Below the pieces are notes generated by a model. It did not search any database and was not told where the DNA came from. It saw nothing but the letters and a program-made list of their open reading frames with translations. 8,408 bases of DNA from assembly GCA_025997095.1 (NCBI GenBank), contig BNUD01000102.1, positions 1 to 8,408 of the forward strand, in the 5' to 3' direction. A program made the position numbers and the translations under genes. Source of the DNA: Betaproteobacteria bacterium (GTDB lineage: Bacteria > Pseudomonadota > Gammaproteobacteria > Burkholderiales > Rhodocyclaceae). Positions 6,101 through 8,408 of the stretch are shown here, one piece after another (the stretch's first letter is position 1; every line of letters starts with the position of its first letter).

Positions 6101-6590
6101 CTTGACCGGGACGAACCGGATCGTCGATCACATAGGACAGTCCGTTGTAGGTCCATTTTTGTCCCAGGTTGCTGTAGTGGAAGGTTTCCGGTTGGTAGGA
6201 TTCGCGTTGGCTGTAGTAAAAACCCAAGGGAACCGCAGGCCCTTTGGCGGGGCGGTAGCTCAAAGGCGTGTCGGCAATCGCCAGACTCACGAGCAGGGAT
6301 TGGACGCTGGCGCGCATCATGCCGCCCGTGTCGCCCGTCGCGTTGCCCGCGACGCAGGCGGCGCATTGCTGGGTTTCCGCCCCCTCCCCTGCATTGCACG
6401 CGCCGCTCTCGGTCGGGTCGGCGGGCGGATTTTGTTGCTCGCGCCAGGAATTGCCTTCGTTCTTGTCCGGCGGTTTCGGACAAAATTGCGCTAAAACATG
6501 ACCGGATTGAAGCATCAGAAATGCAATAACAATCACACCGATCAGGTGGGTCAATTTATTACGCATCGGGGTCGTGCCTTTTTGTTCCAT
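2673..6590 (-). CDS. Secreted RHS/YD-repeat polymorphic toxin with Tlde1/DUF2778-like C-terminal domain
   Basis: 1,305 aa from the ATG at 6590, chosen for an AAGGA eight bases upstream; an alternative start is the ATG at 6566. Residues 1-34 form a Sec-type signal peptide ending GHVLA before QFCPKPP. A Cys-containing linker follows (about 35-75), then tens of YD/RHS repeats of the Y-D-x-x-G-R-L type from about 150 to 1050; in known RHS proteins these build a hollow shell that encloses the toxin. Residues 1060-1159 are the RHS core, from YAKDHLGSVRDILDE through the DPIEEAGGLNLYGYVEGNP block to DPLGL, where characterised RHS proteins self-cleave. The final 146 residues are the variable toxin. 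No PAAR or VgrG-like domain is visible, so the protein does not look like a standard type VI cargo; a signal peptide implies Sec export first. The stop (2675-2673) is two bases before the immunity candidate. Confidence 0.9.
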   Translation of the reverse strand: MEQKGTTPMRNKLTHLIGVIVIAFLMLQSGHVLAQFCPKPPDKNEGNSWREQQNPPADPTESGACNAGEGAETQQCAACVAGNATGDTGGMMRASVQSLLVSLAIADTPLSYRPAKGPAVPLGFYYSQRESYQPETFHYSNLGQKWTYNGLSYVIDDPVRPGQDVQRYKSGGGTRKFRTEDYNPATGQFAPDGRDGSVLARLSDPLRYERRQADGTIETYAHSDNKTVWPRRFFLTERKDPAGNRLRFHYDAKNRLIAVEDATGQKTTLEYKHADPLKITALVDPHGRRAQIAYDDKGRLIAITDAIGMTSRVGYSGRGTFIERMETPYGVTRFASGSGWQNRWIEITDPLGRTERVEARDGAAGIPDAETNAPNAAGITNSGLSRHNTFYWDAVTYAKHKGDYSKAKILHWRDEDGMAVGVLSSVKEPLENRLWYAYDPKAKTAGTCKNPVGIARTLPDGGAQQNRYQWNAWGNTLMSRDPLGRETRVDYAPNGIDMTSVRQKTDQGWDTLLQVTWNTQHRPLKVKDAAGRSARFVWNAVGQLTSRTDDAGETTQYQYNASGRLLKIITPTGRPGRVYTWDARGNLASETDSEGYTLKYEYDPFDRITKITYPDGTTTETTWDKLDPVMLKDRNGQKKRYQYDAARQLIAVQDALRTIRFGYDAAGRLTRLIDGKGNTTQWQRDIQGRVLAKITPDGAKTVFEYDSAGRLAKRTDALGQTTVARYDIDNRVNAIAYTNVRTPTAPISLKWDAAYPRLKEMKDSLGATRYSYGKVGQPGALRLIEETPPASDAAYRLQYDTAGRLRAWQIGTATETLEYDPLGRVTKKQNSLGEFDYAYLGDTGQLESARLASALIEHRYRYEQNAGDRKLKEILNPKNARDFEYQTAPESLIASITEKDQNKTRKWTYQYDALGRLERAQDGKQTYRYVLDAANNLSAIETPEGKRAYTSGTDNRITQAPYKFDANGNRTEDETRTYQWDAENRLMAIGYKKAPGKRTEFQYDGQDRRVAIIETDGKARTETKYTWCGNTVCRTKSGANEAYYFGEGAYRVRGKKRDYYAKDHLGSVRDILDEKGAVAARYDYDPYGQLTNNPTTKPEFGYAGMQYHAPSGLYLTKYRAYDPKDGRWLSKDPIEEAGGLNLYGYVEGNPVNWIDPLGLWVEGTYNLTTNILTLRDREKGTTISGTFISGGAPYGDPIPVGTYDILIRQGRSGFFRLESLDENYGDDMHEKTGRTLLRLHHPGNSIGCITATDWDNWNEIEALINATQTDSVNIVANRRWYQGWKSPGWHEKLTRYGRITVIQGD
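2678..2683 (-). promoter_or_regulatory. Ribosome-binding site of the 129-aa gene, embedded in the toxin's last codons
   Basis: AAGGGG ending seven bases before the ATG at 2670 and overlapping the final Gln-Gly-Asp codons of the RHS protein, so ribosomes finishing the toxin can reinitiate on the immunity gene. Confidence 0.7.
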
Positions 6591-6598
6591 GTTACTCA

Positions 6599-6603
6599 TC
6601 CTT
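6599..6603 (-). promoter_or_regulatory. Ribosome-binding site deciding the RHS start
   Basis: AAGGA overlapping the TadE-like gene's TAA stop, eight bases before the ATG at 6590. It supports that start over a TTG at 6614 lying inside the previous gene. Confidence 0.6.
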
Positions 6604-7504
6604 AACTGCCGCAACCAGGGGCAGGATCGGGGTCGCCGGAGTTGTCGACGCTACCGCCCGCGCCACTATCACCTGCGCCTGTTCCGCCCGTGTCGTTGCC
6701 CTTCGTACCGCCCGTGCCAGCGCCGCCGATGCCACCCGTTCCGCTCGTGCCACCCGTGTTACCAACCGTGCCAGTCGCCGCGCTCAACGAGGCTTCCTTG
6801 AAATCGCTTTGCATTCTGACCGTCGCATACGAAACCAGCGGTACGCGCCCCTCCATTTCAGGAGAACTTATGCCACGCGGAAGGTCATTTGTAAACAGGG
6901 TACGTGTCAAATTGGCATCAACAAAAGGCGCGAAAAAGTATTGCGTCAGCGGCATTTTGGTTGCATACAAATACGTGAGCTTGATTTTCAGCAGGTTGGC
7001 GTCCTGAACATTCACACCGGAGAATTCCGTGCTCTGGCGATACATCAGATTGTCATTGGGGATGACCCGGCTTCTGGTGCCATTGGCGCCCGTGCGCGTC
7101 ACCGCAAAACTGTTCATCATGTCGCGCGTCGGGCTGAGGATGTCGATCCGCACCACCCGCGCGACGCCCGGACTATAGCCGCCCCAATCGCGCCAGTCGC
7201 TGCCATAAACAGCGGGCAGCTGGGTATCCATATTGGCGACAAGCCCGCCTTTGATGACATCAGTCGTATTCGTTCCGTGAGTATACAACGGGGTCAGCGC
7301 GATGGCGGCGGCATCTTCCATCGAGGAAGGGCGCGCGCCGTTTACCGCGCCCGCCCGCGCGGCGGCCAGCGTCGCCATGTCCACAACGGATTTGGCCTGA
7401 TACATCAGCGCCAATTCCGCAATCAAAAAAATGAACAGGATAAACACCGGCATGGCAATGATGAATTCCGTCATCGTCGCGCCGCATTGCCGTCTTTTAT
7501 TCAT
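6602..7504 (-). CDS. TadE-like pseudopilin with Gly/Thr-rich C-terminal tail
   Basis: 300 aa from the ATG at 7504, chosen because GGGAGG lies six bases upstream; the open frame beginning at 7627 only overlaps the DUF192 gene. The N-terminus is a TadE-type signature: short basic leader (MNKRRQCGAT), a TEF motif at 12-14, a hydrophobic helix to about 35, then an Ala-rich stretch (MATLAAARAGAV). TadE/TadF are minor pseudopilins processed like Flp pilin and needed for pilus assembly. The middle (about 56-244) is a mixed domain without a clear VWA motif, arguing against TadG. The last 56 residues (6605-6772) are almost purely Gly, Thr, Ser, Ala and Asp, ending PAPGCGS. The RHS gene starts only 11 bases downstream, with its ribosome-binding site overlapping this stop codon, so the two are almost certainly co-transcribed. 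Confidence 0.8.
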   Translation of the reverse strand: MNKRRQCGATMTEFIIAMPVFILFIFLIAELALMYQAKSVVDMATLAAARAGAVNGARPSSMEDAAAIALTPLYTHGTNTTDVIKGGLVANMDTQLPAVYGSDWRDWGGYSPGVARVVRIDILSPTRDMMNSFAVTRTGANGTRSRVIPNDNLMYRQSTEFSGVNVQDANLLKIKLTYLYATKMPLTQYFFAPFVDANLTRTLFTNDLPRGISSPEMEGRVPLVSYATVRMQSDFKEASLSAATGTVGNTGGTSGTGGIGGAGTGGTKGNDTGGTGAGDSGAGGSVDNSGDPDPAPGCGS

Positions 7505-7868
7505 GCGCCACCTCCCAGCGCAACAGGTCGCCCACGCGAATGCCAAAATCCTCCGCGCCGCCGGGCAGCCATTCCAATACCGCGCGCGCCTGAAAACAAC
7601 AACACACATCAACCCAGGGACGAACATTCCTGCAAATCTTCAGCACCTGAAAATCCTTTGCGACAAAGATCGCTTCTATGGGGTAGCGCATCCCCAACAT
7701 GTGAATGCTGTTGCAAGGCGCAATCAAAAGACCGGAGGCGCGGGAGAGGCGCGGCGTACAGACCAGACCCCGAAAACGGCTCCAAAAGGTCGAAGCCAGG
7801 GCAATTTGGGCGTCAACCGGTCTCCCGCAATGCTGAAGCGTCACGCGTGAAAAAGTCTCAAAAATCAT
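7497..7868 (-). CDS. DUF192 family protein of the Tad locus
   Basis: 123 aa. Features of DUF192 (PF02643) in order: an RGL motif after the first strand (residues 33-35), a central CNSIHMLGMRYPIEAIF block (52-68) matching the family's h-x-WM-x-NT-x-x-PLD-x-x-F region, a polarity-change strand (QVLKI), then AVLEWLPGG (96-104) and a GD pair (113-114). Biochemical function is not established; genes of this family often lie inside Tad pilus loci of beta- and gammaproteobacteria. No signal peptide is visible, unlike many DUF192 proteins, so this copy is probably cytoplasmic. The start follows directly on the tadC stop (TGA ATG), and its stop overlaps the start of the TadE-like gene (ATGAATAA), placing it mid-operon. 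A run of three cysteines (89-91) is unusual for the family. Confidence 0.82.
   Translation of the reverse strand: MIFETFSRVTLQHCGRPVDAQIALASTFWSRFRGLVCTPRLSRASGLLIAPCNSIHMLGMRYPIEAIFVAKDFQVLKICRNVRPWVDVCCCFQARAVLEWLPGGAEDFGIRVGDLLRWEVAHE
7511..7516 (-). promoter_or_regulatory. Ribosome-binding site deciding the TadE-like start
   Basis: GGGAGG six bases before the ATG at 7504, inside the last codons of the DUF192 gene. It rejects the longer frame starting at 7627. Confidence 0.7.
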
Positions 7869-8408
7869 TCAAAAAGCTCCCGACGCCATGATTTTTTGAT
7901 AGAGAAAATAGCCGAGAAAGGCAAAGGTGCAAGGAAAAATGAAAATCACCAATGGCCCCAGCATTTTTACGGGCGCTTCAAACGCTTTCTTTTCCGCCAG
8001 AAGAAAACGCTCCGTCCGCCGTTGCGCCGCCTGATCGCGCAAAATGGGCGCAAGCGGCGCCCCCACCCTTTCCGCCTGAATCATCGCCGAAACCATCGCC
8101 GTCACTTCCGTGATGTCCAGACGTTCCTGCATCTGGTAGAGCGCGTCACCGCGCGGCAGCCCCGCCGAAATATCCCGAATGACCTTGGCGAATTCCACCC
8201 GCAAGGCGCCGGGCGGCGCTTTGGCCAAGGTCAGCCGGATCGCCCCGGTCAGGTTTTGCCCCGCCTCGACGCCCAGCGTCAAAAAATCCAGCAGCGTCGG
8301 CAATTCACGCACAATTTTTCGGGTATACGCCTGACGAATCTCATTCAAGCGCAAATCGGGAATAAAAAATCCAAAAATGCCCGCGCATAACAGATAAATG
8401 ACATCGAA
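7869..8408 (-). CDS. tadC: TadC-like protein, C-terminal part with T2SSF domain (5' end lies across the closure)
   Basis: This covers residues 111-289 of the joined TadC. It has the features of a type II secretion F (T2SSF) domain: RELPTLLDFLTLGVEAGQNL at about 145-164, a central helical region containing AMIQAERVGAPLAPILRDQA, and a KAFEAPVKMLGPLV segment leading into the last membrane helix (about residues 260-285). The role is assembly of Flp pili at the inner membrane together with TadB and the TadA ATPase; TadA is not in this window. The window edge cuts the 5' end; the apparent TTG start at 8354 is internal, since the frame stays open upstream and is completed by 1-457. The TGA stop (7871-7869) is followed directly by the ATG of the DUF192 gene (7868), so the two are probably translated together. 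Confidence 0.9.
   Translation of the reverse strand, partial: FDVIYLLCAGIFGFFIPDLRLNEIRQAYTRKIVRELPTLLDFLTLGVEAGQNLTGAIRLTLAKAPPGALRVEFAKVIRDISAGLPRGDALYQMQERLDITEVTAMVSAMIQAERVGAPLAPILRDQAAQRRTERFLLAEKKAFEAPVKMLGPLVIFIFPCTFAFLGYFLYQKIMASGAF
8282..8408. repeat. Terminal direct repeat, right copy
   Basis: Exact match to 1-127. Joining the two copies gives an uninterrupted 289-codon tadC with a normal domain order, which supports the closure being a real adjacency and not an accidental overlap. Confidence 0.97.

Noticed and set aside
6605..6772. Gly/Thr-coding repeats considered as a CRISPR array or DNA-level repeat
   Set aside because: The repetition is short, imperfect and in frame with the TadE-like tail; no spacer-repeat periodicity.
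6809..7891. 360-codon plus-strand open frame spanning the TadE-like and DUF192 genes
   Set aside because: Runs antisense across three well-supported, tightly coupled genes and has extreme Arg/His/Gln composition.
1..8408. Terminal 127-base repeats as attachment sites or long terminal repeats of a mobile element
   Set aside because: They lie inside a normal tadC coding sequence, have no associated integrase or transposase, and their length equals a common assembly k-mer.

Overview
The window reads as one turn of a closed 8,281-bp unit. Bases 1-127 recur exactly as 8282-8408, and the reading frame of a TadC-like gene runs unbroken across the closure. The unit carries part of a tight-adherence (Tad) pilus locus fused to an Rhs-type toxin locus, with every recognised gene on the minus strand. 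The overlapping tadB-tadC-DUF192-TadE order and the GC-rich coding style suggest a proteobacterium, probably a betaproteobacterium; that taxonomic guess is inference. I see no replication, partition, mobilisation, integrase or transposase gene, so the unit does not look like a plasmid or phage. Its closed shape is better explained by a tandem chromosomal duplication, an excised circle, or an assembly loop over a repeat.

Layout in the direction of transcription, starting just before the wrap point: (1) 582-454, the last 42 codons of tadB, cut off at a rearrangement junction; (2) tadC, 457 down to 1 and on through 8281 to 7869, 289 aa when joined; (3) DUF192 gene, 7868-7497; (4) TadE-like pseudopilin with a Gly/Thr-rich tail, 7504-6602; (5) a 1,305-aa exported RHS/YD-repeat protein, 6590-2673; (6) its probable immunity gene, a 129-aa three-helix membrane protein, 2670-2281; (7) an AT-rich tail of unrecognised small genes, several with exported-protein features (139, 44, 218 and 30 aa); (8) a second, internally deleted copy of the immunity-like gene (89 aa), 867-598. 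About 14 bases past the end of that copy the tadB fragment begins and the unit repeats.

The central observation is the RHS protein. It has a Sec-type signal peptide, a long YD-repeat shell, a classical RHS core ending in DPLGL, and then a 146-aa variable C-terminus. That C-terminus resembles the DUF2778/Tlde1 L,D-transpeptidase-like fold: a PIPVGTYDI segment followed by a His-His...Ser-x-Gly-Cys-Ile motif. The likely target is peptidoglycan, in the periplasm. The adjoining membrane protein, with a predicted periplasmic loop, is a fitting immunity candidate. The DNA becomes visibly AT-rich almost exactly at DPLGL and stays so to the tadB junction, which fits a swapped-in toxin/immunity cassette followed by accessory or orphan cassettes. 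The physical coupling of this toxin to tadB-tadC-DUF192-tadE, with overlaps or very short gaps throughout, raises the possibility that the Tad machinery and the RHS toxin are co-expressed and functionally linked.

No stretch over 300 bases lacks a gene. The largest gap (868-955) holds the leader and ribosome-binding site of the 89-aa gene and nothing else I can support. I recognise no tRNA, rRNA, riboswitch, CRISPR array or convincing terminator.
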